Source: Rhizobium sophorae (GTDB lineage: Bacteria; Pseudomonadota; Alphaproteobacteria; Rhizobiales; Rhizobiaceae). Taken from it: a stretch of DNA of 64,000 nucleotides. Shown here one piece after another: positions 26,508 to 34,900 of the stretch. Where the stretch lies: contig NZ_JABFCN010000030.1 in NCBI RefSeq assembly GCF_013087515.1, positions 62,001-126,000 on the forward strand. The letters are read 5' to 3'. Under the pieces are notes generated by a model. The model was not told the origin of the DNA, ran no database searches, and worked only from the letters and a program-made list of their open reading frames with translations. The first letter of the stretch is position 1. Each line of letters begins with the position of its first letter. A program made the position numbers and the translations under genes.

Positions 26508-27437
26508 TCAGCTGCCGATATGCCGCTGGCCGCGTTTTTTTGCGAGCGCGATTTGGTGCTGACGCTGACGGTACCGCAGCCGGTCTTCTTCCGTGCGCGT
26601 GTTGTAGCAGTGGCTGCAGGAAACGCCTTCTTCATAGAGCGGCGACGTAATTTCCTCGGCAGTGATCGGGTTGCGGCAGGCGTGACAGAGCCGGTGTTCG
26701 CCTTCCTTCAAACCGTGCTCGACGGACACGCGCTCGTCGAAGACGAAGCAGGCGCCATCCCAGAGGCTCTCCTCCTGCGGCACTTCCTCCAGATATTTCA
26801 GGATGCCGCCCTTCAGATGATAGACCTCGTCGAAGCCCTCAGCCTTCATGAAGGCGGTGGCCTTCTCGCAGCGTATGCCGCCGGTGCAGTACATGGCAAT
26901 CTTCGGCTTGTTGTGCAGACCCGGATTCTGACGCACCCATTCCGGAAACTCACGAAAGCTCTTGGTCTTCGGGTCGAGCGCGCCACGGAAGGTCCCGATC
27001 GCCGTCTCGTAGTCGTTGCGGGTGTCGATGACGATGGTGTCGGGATCGGAAATCAGAGTGTTCCAGTCCTTGGCCGCCACATAGGTGCCGACCACCTTGT
27101 TGGGGTCGATATCTTCGACGCCCATGGTGACGATTTCCTTCTTCAGCTTCACCTTCATGCGCAGGAAGGGCATTTTCGAGGCACGGCTTTCCTTGTGCTC
27201 CAGGCCCGAAAATTCCGGCTGGGCGCGCAGGAAGGAAAGCACGGCGTGAATGCCGGCATCCGGGCCTGCGATCGTGCCGTTGATGCCTTCATGCGCCAGA
27301 AGCAGCGTTCCTTTGACGCCGTTCTCCTCGCAAAGCACCTGCAGCGGTGCCTGCAGACTGGCAAAGCGCGGCACGGAAACGAAATGGTAGAGTGCCGCCA
27401 CGAGGAACGGGCTGGTGTGTGTCGGGCTGTCGGTCAT
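26508..27437 (-). CDS. trhO: tRNA uridine(34) hydroxylase (rhodanese-like)
   Basis: Makes 5-hydroxyuridine at tRNA position 34, the first step to modified wobble uridines. The 309-residue protein has the N-terminal ferredoxin-like domain (about 1-95), a rhodanese domain with the family active-site loop CTGGIRCEK (Cys 184 to Lys 192), and a C-terminal Cys-rich tail (CHACRNPITAEE, CSHCYNTRTEEDR) as in YceA/TrhO. Length is normal. It is convergent with the GGDEF-EAL gene and 61 bases from the CHAD gene on the same strand. Confidence 0.93.
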   Translation of the reverse strand: MTDSPTHTSPFLVAALYHFVSVPRFASLQAPLQVLCEENGVKGTLLLAHEGINGTIAGPDAGIHAVLSFLRAQPEFSGLEHKESRASKMPFLRMKVKLKKEIVTMGVEDIDPNKVVGTYVAAKDWNTLISDPDTIVIDTRNDYETAIGTFRGALDPKTKSFREFPEWVRQNPGLHNKPKIAMYCTGGIRCEKATAFMKAEGFDEVYHLKGGILKYLEEVPQEESLWDGACFVFDERVSVEHGLKEGEHRLCHACRNPITAEEITSPLYEEGVSCSHCYNTRTEEDRLRYRQRQHQIALAKKRGQRHIGS

Positions 27438-27498
27438 GGGCCGGAAATACAGAAAATCGGCGAGCCGCGCAATTACCTTCGCCAGCGGCGGCCTTCTC

Positions 27499-28407
27499 TC
27501 AGTTTCCAGCCATCAGCCAGAGAAGCTCGATGCGCTGGGCTTCCTCGTCGGCATCATCGGTGAAGACGGCTTCGGCTTTGACCAGCGCTTGCCGCCGGTC
27601 TTCCTGCTGGCGGAAGATGATGATGTCGAGCAGATGCGCCAGGTCGTCATTGCGGGTGAAGAGCTGCGGTTCGGCTTCGACCAGTTCGGAGAGCACGGTG
27701 AGATCGTGGATGTGGCCGAGATCCTCGACGAGTTCCTTGGCGGCATCGCGCTTGGCCTTCATCGCGCCCGGCCAGACGTCGCGCAAAAGGGCATGGTAGA
27801 GCCGATAGTCGTAGGTGCGTTTGCGCAGATCGTGGAAATCGTCGGCCGATGCCTCGCCATGGCAAGCCGCAAGCGCGGTCTTGGCCTTCCGCGCGGTGCG
27901 TCGCCAGCTCTTCGCCAGCATACGGGCATTCTTGCGGTGGCCGCCATCAAAGGAAACGGCATCCAGGGCGGTGATCGCCTCCTTCAGAAGGTCCGAAGTT
28001 TCTGCGAGCCGCTGTTCCAGGCCGCTTTCGGCTTCCACCATCCAGTCGCGGCGCCCTTCGAGAATGGTGACGATGCGGCCGAGCGCCTCGCTCTCCTCGA
28101 TCCCGCGGGCTGCATGCTGCAGATATTGGGCGATGCCGATGAGGGCGGCAGCGTCGCGGATCGCCGAAAGCGAGCGTGCGGCATCGCGCAGCCTCGCATT
28201 TTCCTGGGCCTGAAAATCCGGCACCTCGCGGGCCACGAGGCGGTAGAGCGAGCGTAGTCGCTTCAGGTTCTTGCGGAAAGAATGGATCGCCTCATGCGCG
28301 CCGTGCGGGCGTTCCCCGAGGACAGTGATAGCGTGTTCCAGCTGCTTGGTCGCAGCGTTACGGAACGCTTCCGTGAAGTCGGCGTCAGGCCGAATGCGAT
28401 AGGCCAT
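27499..28407 (-). CDS. CHAD-domain protein
   Basis: A 302-residue, helix-rich, Arg- and His-rich protein of the CHAD (conserved histidine alpha-helical domain) family, which binds polyphosphate. The N-terminal region has the HEAIHSFRKNLKRLRSLYRL motif (about residues 40-60) and a second copy, FHDLRKRTYDYRLYHALLRD, in the middle. The start overlaps the CYTH gene by 23 bases; an ATG further upstream at 28434 would add nine residues. Translational coupling to CYTH is likely. Known CHAD proteins often travel with CYTH or polyphosphate genes. Confidence 0.9.
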   Translation of the reverse strand: MAYRIRPDADFTEAFRNAATKQLEHAITVLGERPHGAHEAIHSFRKNLKRLRSLYRLVAREVPDFQAQENARLRDAARSLSAIRDAAALIGIAQYLQHAARGIEESEALGRIVTILEGRRDWMVEAESGLEQRLAETSDLLKEAITALDAVSFDGGHRKNARMLAKSWRRTARKAKTALAACHGEASADDFHDLRKRTYDYRLYHALLRDVWPGAMKAKRDAAKELVEDLGHIHDLTVLSELVEAEPQLFTRNDDLAHLLDIIIFRQQEDRRQALVKAEAVFTDDADEEAQRIELLWLMAGN

Positions 28408-28873
28408 GCCTGTCGTGCCCGTATTCTGTGGCAAGGGCCTGGTTGGAATAGCGGAAATCGCCGGTCACTTCGCGGCCGAGCCAGGTAGGCAAGGCCGGAT
28501 CATCGGTTTCCGCCGTCATTTCCACCTCGGCAATCACCAGTCCGCGATGTTCGCCGGTAAAGACGTCGACTTCCCAGACAAAGTCCTCATGCGGAACGCG
28601 ATAGCGCGTCTTCTCGATGACGACGCCGATCGCGTTCTGCAACAGCTCTTCGGCATCGGCGATCGGGATGTCGTATTCGAATTCGTCACGGGTGATGGTG
28701 CTGCGGCCGATCTTGATCGTCAGTTTCGCCTTCCTGCCGTCGAGGATGCGCACGCGCACGGAACGATCGTCCATCGAGGCAATATAACCCTGCCTGAGGA
28801 CGGATTTCGTCTCGACGGCGGTACGCCATCCATCGCTGCGTACAAGAAACTTCCGCTCGATCTCTTTCGCCAT
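28385..28873 (-). CDS. CYTH-domain triphosphate tunnel enzyme
   Basis: Triphosphatase/adenylyl-cyclase-like tunnel fold, about 162 residues, acting on inorganic or organic triphosphates. The family's N-terminal ExExK motif appears as EIERKFLV (residues 4-11), and basic and acidic residues that line the tunnel follow (SVRVRILDGRKAKLTIK, FEYDIPI, EVDVF). ATG 28873 is used because it starts directly at MAKEIERKF; the frame upstream is not conserved-looking. Its 3' end overlaps the CHAD gene, and together they resemble the fused CYTH-CHAD proteins of other bacteria, split here into two genes. Confidence 0.9.
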   Translation of the reverse strand: MAKEIERKFLVRSDGWRTAVETKSVLRQGYIASMDDRSVRVRILDGRKAKLTIKIGRSTITRDEFEYDIPIADAEELLQNAIGVVIEKTRYRVPHEDFVWEVDVFTGEHRGLVIAEVEMTAETDDPALPTWLGREVTGDFRYSNQALATEYGHDRHGLSHSA

Positions 28874-29027
28874 ATCGGTGAACCTTTTGTGACGATTGCG
28901 GCACGGTAGCCCAATTTCCACGCATTTCATACCCTTCTTGTCATGCGGTCCGGTTTTATCTCGACAAGGTTCCGCGGGGGCGTTATTCGGGGACCGAATT
29001 CAATCGTTTCAAGGAGGTCGCGCGACC

Positions 29028-29666
29028 ATGGGCGAGAAAACAGAGAAGCTCCTTTCCATCCTGAAACTCCAGCCTGTCGTGCCGGTCTTGATCGTCGACG
29101 ATGCGAAGTCGGCGGTACCACTAGCCCGCGCACTCGTTGCGGGCGGCCTGAAGGCGATCGAGATCACCATGCGCACGCCGGCGGCACTCGAGGCCGTGCG
29201 CGCCGTCGCGGCCGAGGTCGAGGGCGCAGAAGTCGGCGCCGGCACGATCTTGAATGTCGCCCATTGGGAAGCTGCCGTCGAGGCCGGTTCGAAGTTCATC
29301 GTCAGCCCGGGCACGACGCAGGAACTGCTCGATGCCGCCGCCGATTCCGACGTGCCGTTGCTTCCGGGGGCTGCGACCGCCAGCGAAGTCATGGCGTTGC
29401 GCGAAGAAGGCTACCAGGTGCTAAAATTCTTCCCCGCGGAGCAGGCCGGCGGCGCCGCCTATCTCAAAGCGCTGTCCTCGCCGCTTGCCGGCACGCTGTT
29501 CTGCCCGACCGGCGGCATTTCGCTGAAGAACGCGAATGATTATCTCTCGCTGCCGAATGTCATCTGCGTCGGCGGCTCGTGGGTGGCGCCGAAAGAACTG
29601 GTCGCAGCCGGCGACTGGGCTGGCATCACCAAGCTCGCGGCAGAGGCGGCGGCGCTGAAGGCCTGA
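29028..29666 (+). CDS. eda: 2-keto-3-deoxy-6-phosphogluconate aldolase
   Basis: Cleaves KDPG to pyruvate and glyceraldehyde 3-phosphate, the last step of the Entner-Doudoroff pathway, the main sugar route in rhizobia; the enzyme family also acts on 4-hydroxy-2-oxoglutarate. The 212-residue protein has the class I aldolase pattern: EITMRT with catalytic Glu (about 45), the AGTILN stretch, SPGTT, and the Schiff-base Lys in LKFFPAEQAGG (about residue 134), then FCPTGGIS for phosphate binding. RBS AAGGAGGTCGCGCGACC. Monocistronic, with a hairpin after it. Confidence 0.95.
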   Translation: MGEKTEKLLSILKLQPVVPVLIVDDAKSAVPLARALVAGGLKAIEITMRTPAALEAVRAVAAEVEGAEVGAGTILNVAHWEAAVEAGSKFIVSPGTTQELLDAAADSDVPLLPGAATASEVMALREEGYQVLKFFPAEQAGGAAYLKALSSPLAGTLFCPTGGISLKNANDYLSLPNVICVGGSWVAPKELVAAGDWAGITKLAAEAAALKA

Positions 29667-29673
29667 GTTCGGC

Positions 29674-29710
29674 AGGGGTGGGTCGGCCTTCGGCCACAAT
29701 CCCCACCCCT
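29674..29710 (+). terminator. Probable terminator after eda
   Basis: AGGGGTGGG (29674-29682) pairs with CCCACCCCT (29702-29710), with an inner GGCC-TTC-GGCC hairpin; CAATTTGTATTT follows. The T-run is interrupted. Confidence 0.5.
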
Positions 29711-29776
29711 CAATTTGTATTTCAGCCGTCGCAAACCTATGTACTCCTCCAGCTTCAAACAGGGAGATGACGAGGA

Positions 29777-30496
29777 ATGTTCGACGCAAAGAAGCTTCTC
29801 GACCAGTTCTTGGGTTCGCAGGTGCCGGGTCTCGGCGGTTCGGTCCGCGACAGGGCGGGTGATGCCGTCCAGACGGCGAAGAACAATCCGATGAAGACCG
29901 GTGCGATCGCAGCCGCGCTTCTCGGCACCAAGACGGGCCGCAGTATTGCCGGCAATGCGCTGGCGATCGGCGGTCTTGCCGCCATCGCGGGTCTCGGCTA
30001 CCAGGCCTACAAGAATTACCAGGCCGGGCAGGCGCCAGCGGCTCCCTCGGACGCGCCCTCGGCCAATAATCCAGTTCTCCTGCCGCCGCCTGTCGAATCC
30101 GGTTTCGGGCCGACCTCACCTGCCGGCAGCAATGAATTCGTGCTGGTGCTGATCCGCGCGATGATCGCCGCCGCCAAGGCCGACGGCCATATCGACGATG
30201 CCGAACGCGCCCTCATCATGGAAAAGGTCAAGGCCGCCGATGTCAGCGGCGAGGCTGCGGCCTTCATCGAGCGTGAACTCGCCTCGCCGACGGATATCGA
30301 TGCGCTCGTCAAAGCGGCGGTCACGGAAGAACAGCGCGTCGAGCTCTACACCGCCTCGCGGCTCACCATCGAGCCGGATTCGCGCGCCGAACGCGGCTAT
30401 CTCGATCTGCTCGCCGGCCGCCTCGGCCTTGCCGACCAGCTGGTCGACCATATCGAGGCGACGGTCTCCTCCGCCAAGGTGACCTTGTCACAGTGA
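29777..30496 (+). CDS. DUF533 / TerB-like membrane protein
   Basis: A 239-residue protein in the DUF533 (YebE-like) family. The N-terminal part has a Gly- and Ala-rich hydrophobic stretch (about residues 35-80: TGAIAAALLGTK, IGGLAAIAGLGYQAY), then a Pro/Ser linker, then an acidic helical TerB-like domain (about 115-235) with AKADGHIDDAERALIMEKV, a pattern typical of TerB-fold metal-binding helices. RBS GACGAGGA. Function is not established; inner-membrane association is suggested by the N-terminus. A repeat cluster follows. Confidence 0.85.
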   Translation: MFDAKKLLDQFLGSQVPGLGGSVRDRAGDAVQTAKNNPMKTGAIAAALLGTKTGRSIAGNALAIGGLAAIAGLGYQAYKNYQAGQAPAAPSDAPSANNPVLLPPPVESGFGPTSPAGSNEFVLVLIRAMIAAAKADGHIDDAERALIMEKVKAADVSGEAAAFIERELASPTDIDALVKAAVTEEQRVELYTASRLTIEPDSRAERGYLDLLAGRLGLADQLVDHIEATVSSAKVTLSQ

Positions 30497-30504
30497 CATC
30501 TAAA

Positions 30505-30588
30505 GCATGTCGCGTGATAACGACATGCGTTGGAAATAAAGACCTAAAGCGCGAGGAGCGAATCTGAAAGATTGCGACGCGCTTTAGG
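30505..30588. repeat. Two adjacent intergenic palindromes
   Basis: GCATGTCG (30505-30512) pairs with CGACATGC (30521-30528), and CCTAAAGCGCG (30543-30553) pairs with CGCGCTTTAGG (30578-30588). The second shares the TAAAGCGCG...CGCGCTTTA arm with the palindrome at 33377-33418. Confidence 0.7.
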
Positions 30589-30643
30589 CCGGTTGCCTTT
30601 GTCGGGCGGCTGGCCTATCCACTCCTAGACAAGGGGAGTGATC

Positions 30644-31339
30644 ATGCGCGATCTTGCAAATTTCAAGGGCTGCCCGGCGCCGAAGCCGGTCACGCTGAAG
30701 GGCCGTTTCGTCACCGTCGAGCCCTATCGGCGCGCGGAACATCTCGATGCGCTGTGGGACGGGCTCGGCGGCATGGGCATCAACCCGCTGCTTCTCTATT
30801 TCGCGCAGGACGATTTCTCCGGTATCGACGATTTCGCCAACTGGCTGGAAACCGTCAATACCAAGTCCGGCTGGCTCACCCATATCTTCCGCGACAACGC
30901 CACCGGCAAGATTGTCGGCATGGCGAATTACATGCGCGCCGACCCGGCAAACGGCGTCGTCGAGATCGGCGGGGTGGCGCACGGGGCCGAGATGAAGCGG
31001 TCGCCGCTTTCGACCGAGGCGCATTATCTGATGGCCAAGCACGTCTTCGAGGATCTCGGCTACCGCCGCTACGAATGGAAATGCGACAATAAGAACGAGG
31101 CGAGCAAGACGACGGCGGCGCGTTACGGTTTCAGCTTCGAAGGGGTCTTCCGCCAGCACATGATCTCCAAGCATCGCAACCGCGACACCGCCTGGTTCTC
31201 GATGATCGATGCCGAATGGCCGGTGATCAACGATGCCTTCGAAGCCTGGCTTTCGCCCGGGAATTTCGATTCCGAGGGCAACCAGGTTCGCCGCCTGCAG
31301 GATATCCGCGCCGATCTCGAAAAGGAAAGGCTCGTATGA
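30644..31339 (+). CDS. GNAT-family N-acetyltransferase (RimJ/RimL-like)
   Basis: A 231-residue acetyltransferase of the RimJ/RimL type, which acetylates protein N-termini or small amines with acetyl-CoA. The core reads IVGMANYMRADPANGVVEIG (strands), AHYLMAKHVFEDLGYRRYEW and NEASKTTAARYGFSFEGVFR, the last being the classical CoA-binding/C-terminal half of the fold. ATG 30644 follows AGGGGAGTGATC. It overlaps the next small gene in an ATGA junction, so they are translationally coupled. Substrate unknown. Confidence 0.88.
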   Translation: MRDLANFKGCPAPKPVTLKGRFVTVEPYRRAEHLDALWDGLGGMGINPLLLYFAQDDFSGIDDFANWLETVNTKSGWLTHIFRDNATGKIVGMANYMRADPANGVVEIGGVAHGAEMKRSPLSTEAHYLMAKHVFEDLGYRRYEWKCDNKNEASKTTAARYGFSFEGVFRQHMISKHRNRDTAWFSMIDAEWPVINDAFEAWLSPGNFDSEGNQVRRLQDIRADLEKERLV

Positions 31340-31542
31340 GCCCGGAGAGCCGTTCGCAGGCAATCGCCGCCGGCATCATCCTGCTTAGCGCTGCCCTCGT
31401 CATCTATTTCCTGCCGACCATCGTTCTGTGGATCGGCAACTTCTCGCCGACGTTGGCGATCGTCGTCGGCGTCTGCCTGATCATGGCGTTTTTCGCGGTC
31501 TTCTGGCTGCGGGCACGTTACCAGCGCGGCCGGGGGAAATAG
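31336..31542 (+). CDS. Small two-helix membrane protein, unknown function
   Basis: A 68-residue protein starting at the ATG that overlaps the GNAT stop codon (ATGA). It has two hydrophobic segments (AAGIILLSAALVIYFLPTIV and LAIVVGVCLIMAFFAVFWL) and a basic C-terminus (RARYQRGRGK), so an N-in/C-in hairpin is likely. No family recognised. The longer frame upstream lies inside the GNAT gene and is not used. Confidence 0.65.
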   Translation: MSPESRSQAIAAGIILLSAALVIYFLPTIVLWIGNFSPTLAIVVGVCLIMAFFAVFWLRARYQRGRGK

Positions 31543-31544
31543 GT

Positions 31545-32621
31545 TTACCCCTGCAGCGAGGCCCCGAGCAGCAGGGCGCCCATCAGCATGACAAGCACGG
31601 CGCCGAGGATTTCGATGGCATTCCCGACCCAGATCGAGGCGGTCGAGCCGCGTCCGGAGAGGCGGACGGCCGCGCTCTTGGCAGTGACGGCAAGTGTGGC
31701 AAGTAGGGAAACGGTAATCGCCGTGCCGAGCGACATGGCGACGACCGACAGCACGCCGCCGAGATAGAGCCCGTTCAGCAGTGAGAAGGTCATGACCAGA
31801 AGCGCGCCGGAACAGGGGCGCAGGCCGACGGCAACGATTGCCGACCAGGCCTCGCGGACGCTGAACCTGTCGCCGCCGAGCAGGGCCGGGTCGGGCACAT
31901 GGGCATTGCCGCAGGTCTCGCAGACCATGCCGGGAACAAAGGTGTGGCCGGCTTCGACAGCCTGCGCCTTGCCGTTGAAGGCATAGGCCTGGCGTTCGGC
32001 TGCATTATCCTTCCAGTCGAGCATCATGCTGACCGGGCCGGCAGGCGTCGCCATCAGCCGGCGCCGTGGCATATTGCCGGCTATCGAGCGCAGTTTTCGA
32101 AACAGCAGCCAGCCGCCGAAGAGGATGACCATGATGAAGCTGGCAATCTCCATCGCGTGGGTCGCTGCCGTCAGCGTGATGCCGGTGCCACGCAGCACCA
32201 GCCAGGCGCCGCCGACCAGCGCCACCGCCATCACGCCCTGGACGAAGGCCGAAATGAAGGAAATCACCACGCCGCGCTTCAGCTCGACCTCGTTAGCGAT
32301 CATGTAGGAGGAGATGACCGCCTTGCCGTGGCCGGGGCCGGCGGCATGGAAGACGCCGTAGGCGAAGGAAAGGCCGATCAGCGATGCCAGCTGCCACGGG
32401 TCCTGGCGCATCGCCTTCAAGGCACCGGTCAGCGCCCGGTAGAAGGCCTGCTGCTCATAATTCACATAGAGCAAAAGCGGTGCCAACGGCCCGCCGGTCG
32501 GCTGGAAGCTCGGCTCCGCCGTGCCGATGCCGAGCGGAGATTGCGCATGAGCGAGGCTTGCAGCCGTCACCAGCGCAAGGGTCGCAGCGGAAAGGAAGAG
32601 AGGCAGGCGTTTCGTCAGCAT
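31545..32621 (-). CDS. NicO-family nickel/cobalt transporter (RcnA-like)
   Basis: Inner-membrane protein of 358 residues with a signal-like N-terminus and six or so transmembrane segments in two halves. The conserved HAAGPGHGKAV motif (His, His, Lys) lies in the first half and GLRPCSGALLV in the second, both typical of NicO/RcnA proteins that export or import Ni and Co. A cytoplasmic or periplasmic loop (about 200-255) contains CETCGNAH, a possible metal site. Its start overlaps the DUF1007 gene by 7 bases. Direction of transport and metal are not known. Confidence 0.85.
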   Translation of the reverse strand: MLTKRLPLFLSAATLALVTAASLAHAQSPLGIGTAEPSFQPTGGPLAPLLLYVNYEQQAFYRALTGALKAMRQDPWQLASLIGLSFAYGVFHAAGPGHGKAVISSYMIANEVELKRGVVISFISAFVQGVMAVALVGGAWLVLRGTGITLTAATHAMEIASFIMVILFGGWLLFRKLRSIAGNMPRRRLMATPAGPVSMMLDWKDNAAERQAYAFNGKAQAVEAGHTFVPGMVCETCGNAHVPDPALLGGDRFSVREAWSAIVAVGLRPCSGALLVMTFSLLNGLYLGGVLSVVAMSLGTAITVSLLATLAVTAKSAAVRLSGRGSTASIWVGNAIEILGAVLVMLMGALLLGASLQG

Positions 32622-33256
32622 GTGACCTCCAGCCGGGTGGCGAAGAGTTTGGACATGTTGGTGCCGGTGGGATCGTTGAAGAAGGCGTCCGTCAGCGACT
32701 GCTTGTTTTCCGAGATCACCTGGTCGGCATCAGGCCTTACCACCTGATGTTTACAGGCCGCGAAGCCGTCGCCGACCGTTGCCAGTTCACCGTCTGTGGG
32801 GAAATCGATCGAGGTATAGAGCGTCGGGTCGTAGACGCCGAAGGTGAGCCTGCCCTTGAGCGGCATCTTCTCCACCGGCTTCACCGCAAAGAACATCAGC
32901 AGCTGGCCGTCCTTATAGTCGACATGGATGAGGTCGGGCTTCTGGACGGTGATGTTCTTCCCGTTGATCGTGAGGTTCATGTAGTAGTCGTAATCGGCGA
33001 GCGATTGCTTTACCGTTTTTCCGACCTCGGCGAGCTCATTCGGCTCCAGCTTCAGATCGGTGTTCTTGTCGAAATCCATGACGACGGAGGAGGAGAAGAC
33101 CTCGTCGAAGCGCCAGACATTGCGCAGCTCCTCGACGCTGCCGTCCTTGCCGGCGACGACTTCGAGGCGCGCCTCCACAAAGATGTGCGGATGGGCAAAG
33201 GCGGCGGCCGGCGCCAGCCAAAGAAGCGCGGCCATCAGTATCGTCGAATGTTTCAT
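32615..33256 (-). CDS. DUF1007 periplasmic protein, partner of NicO transporter
   Basis: A 213-residue secreted protein with a signal peptide ending in AAAFA just before HPHIFVEARLEV, so the mature N-terminus begins with a His-x-His motif that could bind metal. DUF1007 proteins are found next to, or fused with, NicO transporters, and this pair overlaps by 7 bases. The rest is an all-beta-like domain with no catalytic motif seen. A metal-delivery role is inferred from context. A cluster of palindromes lies upstream. Confidence 0.85.
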   Translation of the reverse strand: MKHSTILMAALLWLAPAAAFAHPHIFVEARLEVVAGKDGSVEELRNVWRFDEVFSSSVVMDFDKNTDLKLEPNELAEVGKTVKQSLADYDYYMNLTINGKNITVQKPDLIHVDYKDGQLLMFFAVKPVEKMPLKGRLTFGVYDPTLYTSIDFPTDGELATVGDGFAACKHQVVRPDADQVISENKQSLTDAFFNDPTGTNMSKLFATRLEVTC

Positions 33257-33376
33257 CTATTCCGCTGCCCTGTTCGGTGATCCTGACTTTTTGCCAGAAA
33301 TTGGGACGGAATTGGGACCGGACCTAGTGGTGGTTGGCGTGGGACGGGATGTCGCATCTGTGCGCAGGGGTACTAT

Positions 33377-33418
33377 TAAAGCGCGTCGCGTCAAACCGGA
33401 TTCATGCGACGCGCTTTA
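33377..33418. repeat. 13-bp perfect inverted repeat, TAAAGCGCG family
   Basis: TAAAGCGCGTCGC (33377-33389) and GCGACGCGCTTTA (33406-33418) are exact reverse complements. The same arm type is seen at 30543-30588. Confidence 0.75.
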
Positions 33419-33429
33419 AGTCTTTGATT

Positions 33430-33480
33430 TATGCAGGTCGTTGCCCCAAAACCGCTGCGCACTTTTGGGCGACATGCATT
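33430..33480. repeat. Intergenic palindrome overlapping the LysR stop codon
   Basis: Left arm ATGCAGGTCG plus CCCCAAAA (33431-33451) pairs imperfectly with TTTTGGG plus CGACATGCAT (33463-33479). The minus-strand stop codon of the LysR gene starts at 33481 and overlaps the end of the repeat by two bases. Same general form as other rhizobial palindromes. Confidence 0.65.
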
Positions 33481-34372
33481 ACGGATGCTTCTTGAACCAG
33501 TTGTGCAGGTAATCGACGAAGATCCTTACCTTGGCCGGCAGGTAGCGCCGGTGCGGGTAGACGGCATAGATGCCGCGGTCGGTCGGGATGTAATCGTTGA
33601 ACAGCGTCACCAGTTCGCCGCTCTCGATCGGCTTGCGGGCGATGAAATCCGGGATGAAGGCTATGCCGATGCCGGCGAGTGCTGCGCGTAATGTCGCATG
33701 CGGGCTGTTGACCTCTATCGGTCCGGATACGGCGACGGCGAACGAGGTGTTGTCGGGATTGTGGAAACGGATGCTCGCCTGGGTGCGCGCATTGGTATCG
33801 ACGATGAAAGGGACGTTGGAAAGGTCCGTCGGATGCTCGAGGTTGGGATGACGCTCGAGAAACTCGGGGGTGGCGCAGATATGGATGCGGAAATCCGAGA
33901 TCTTGCGGGCGATCATGCCGGAATCCTCGAGCTTGGTGATGCGGATCGCCACGTCGAAGCCTTCCTCGATCAGATCGACGAACCGGTCATCGGCGGCGAT
34001 CTCCAGCGAAAGGTCCGGATTCTCCTTGGCGAAATCGATCAGCGACTGGCCGACATCGGCATCGACGAAGGTGCGCGGCACCGAGATGCGCAGCCGTCCC
34101 TTGAGCTGTGCATTGTTTTCGCGCACGAGATCGGCGAGGTTGTCGATCTCCTTTAAGATATCGGAGGCGGTGCGGTAATAGGTGTGGCCGGCTTCGGTCA
34201 TTGAGAACTGCCGGGTGGTGCGGTTGAGCAGCAGAGCGCCGAGCTCGTCTTCCAATTCGCGCACATATTTGGAGAGCAGCGCCTTGGAGCGACCGGTGCG
34301 CCGTGCCGCGGCGGAGAAGCCTTCGGCCTCGACGACATCGATGAAGGCGCGTATGCGGGTCAAGGTATCCAT
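33479..34372 (-). CDS. LysR-family transcriptional regulator
   Basis: A 297-residue LysR protein: winged HTH (MDTLTRIRAFIDVVEAEGFS with AAARRTGRSKALLSKYVREL) and a full effector domain (LKGRLRISVPRTF to YLHNWFKKHP). ATG 34372 follows AGGGGTGCC. It is divergent from the decarboxylase gene at 34901, but the long gap holds a probable leader RNA as well as both promoters, so regulation of that gene is possible but not proven. Related LysR proteins often repress or activate transport or stress genes. Confidence 0.9.
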   Translation of the reverse strand: MDTLTRIRAFIDVVEAEGFSAAARRTGRSKALLSKYVRELEDELGALLLNRTTRQFSMTEAGHTYYRTASDILKEIDNLADLVRENNAQLKGRLRISVPRTFVDADVGQSLIDFAKENPDLSLEIAADDRFVDLIEEGFDVAIRITKLEDSGMIARKISDFRIHICATPEFLERHPNLEHPTDLSNVPFIVDTNARTQASIRFHNPDNTSFAVAVSGPIEVNSPHATLRAALAGIGIAFIPDFIARKPIESGELVTLFNDYIPTDRGIYAVYPHRRYLPAKVRIFVDYLHNWFKKHP

Positions 34373-34559
34373 GGCACCCCTCAGGCTGTTTCGGAATGTT
34401 GAACAAATTGGCTCGTCTTGTTCAATAATTTTTTTAGCCCTGAGATCAAAAAATCGCTTGATTATGAAGGCGAATATTCTTATTTCCCACTCAGCCCAAA
34501 GTCGCACGTGCCCATGGGTGTCCGCCGAACCCTCGAATTGGTGAGGAAATCGGTAAGGT

Positions 34560-34890
34560 ACCTGGAATTAACCCCTCCAGTCGCTATTCCGGCCAACCGG
34601 AAAATGCGAGGACGCCTGAAGCAACGACGGTGCGGGCCTTTTTGTTCTCTCCCTGCTTTCCATCAGCGGGGGTTACTGAAGAGGCACACCATCATTGCCG
34701 GAAGTGCGGTTGGGATTCTCCCTCCAATCCATGGCAGACAAAGCCGAACTTACACCGCATCGCGGCGTTGGTTCACTATCTGCGCATCGAGCGCTTGCTA
34801 TGGTTCCGGGGTCTCCACCGGCTGGTTCCAATGCGAGCTATCGTATGCCCTTTGTCCTCCGGTTCATGCCGGAGCTCTGGAATTGGAAGA
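34560..34890 (+). ncRNA. Long 5' leader of the decarboxylase gene, probable speF-type RNA
   Basis: The ornithine decarboxylase gene of alphaproteobacteria is known to be preceded by a conserved structured RNA called the speF motif, a few hundred bases long. Here the gap between the LysR start (34372) and the decarboxylase start (34901) is 528 bases, and its 3' part has several possible stems, the last being CTCCGG (34857-34862) with CCGGAG (34869-34874) just before the AGAGGG ribosome site. The boundaries given are rough. The assignment rests on gene context; the motif's consensus could not be aligned here. Confidence 0.5.
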
Positions 34891-34900
34891 GGGAATCGAT

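Noticed and set aside
34418..34900. 161-codon N-terminal extension of the decarboxylase
   Set aside because: Arg/Cys-rich, lies in the leader region, and a good ribosome site sits at 34901; kept only as a leader observation.
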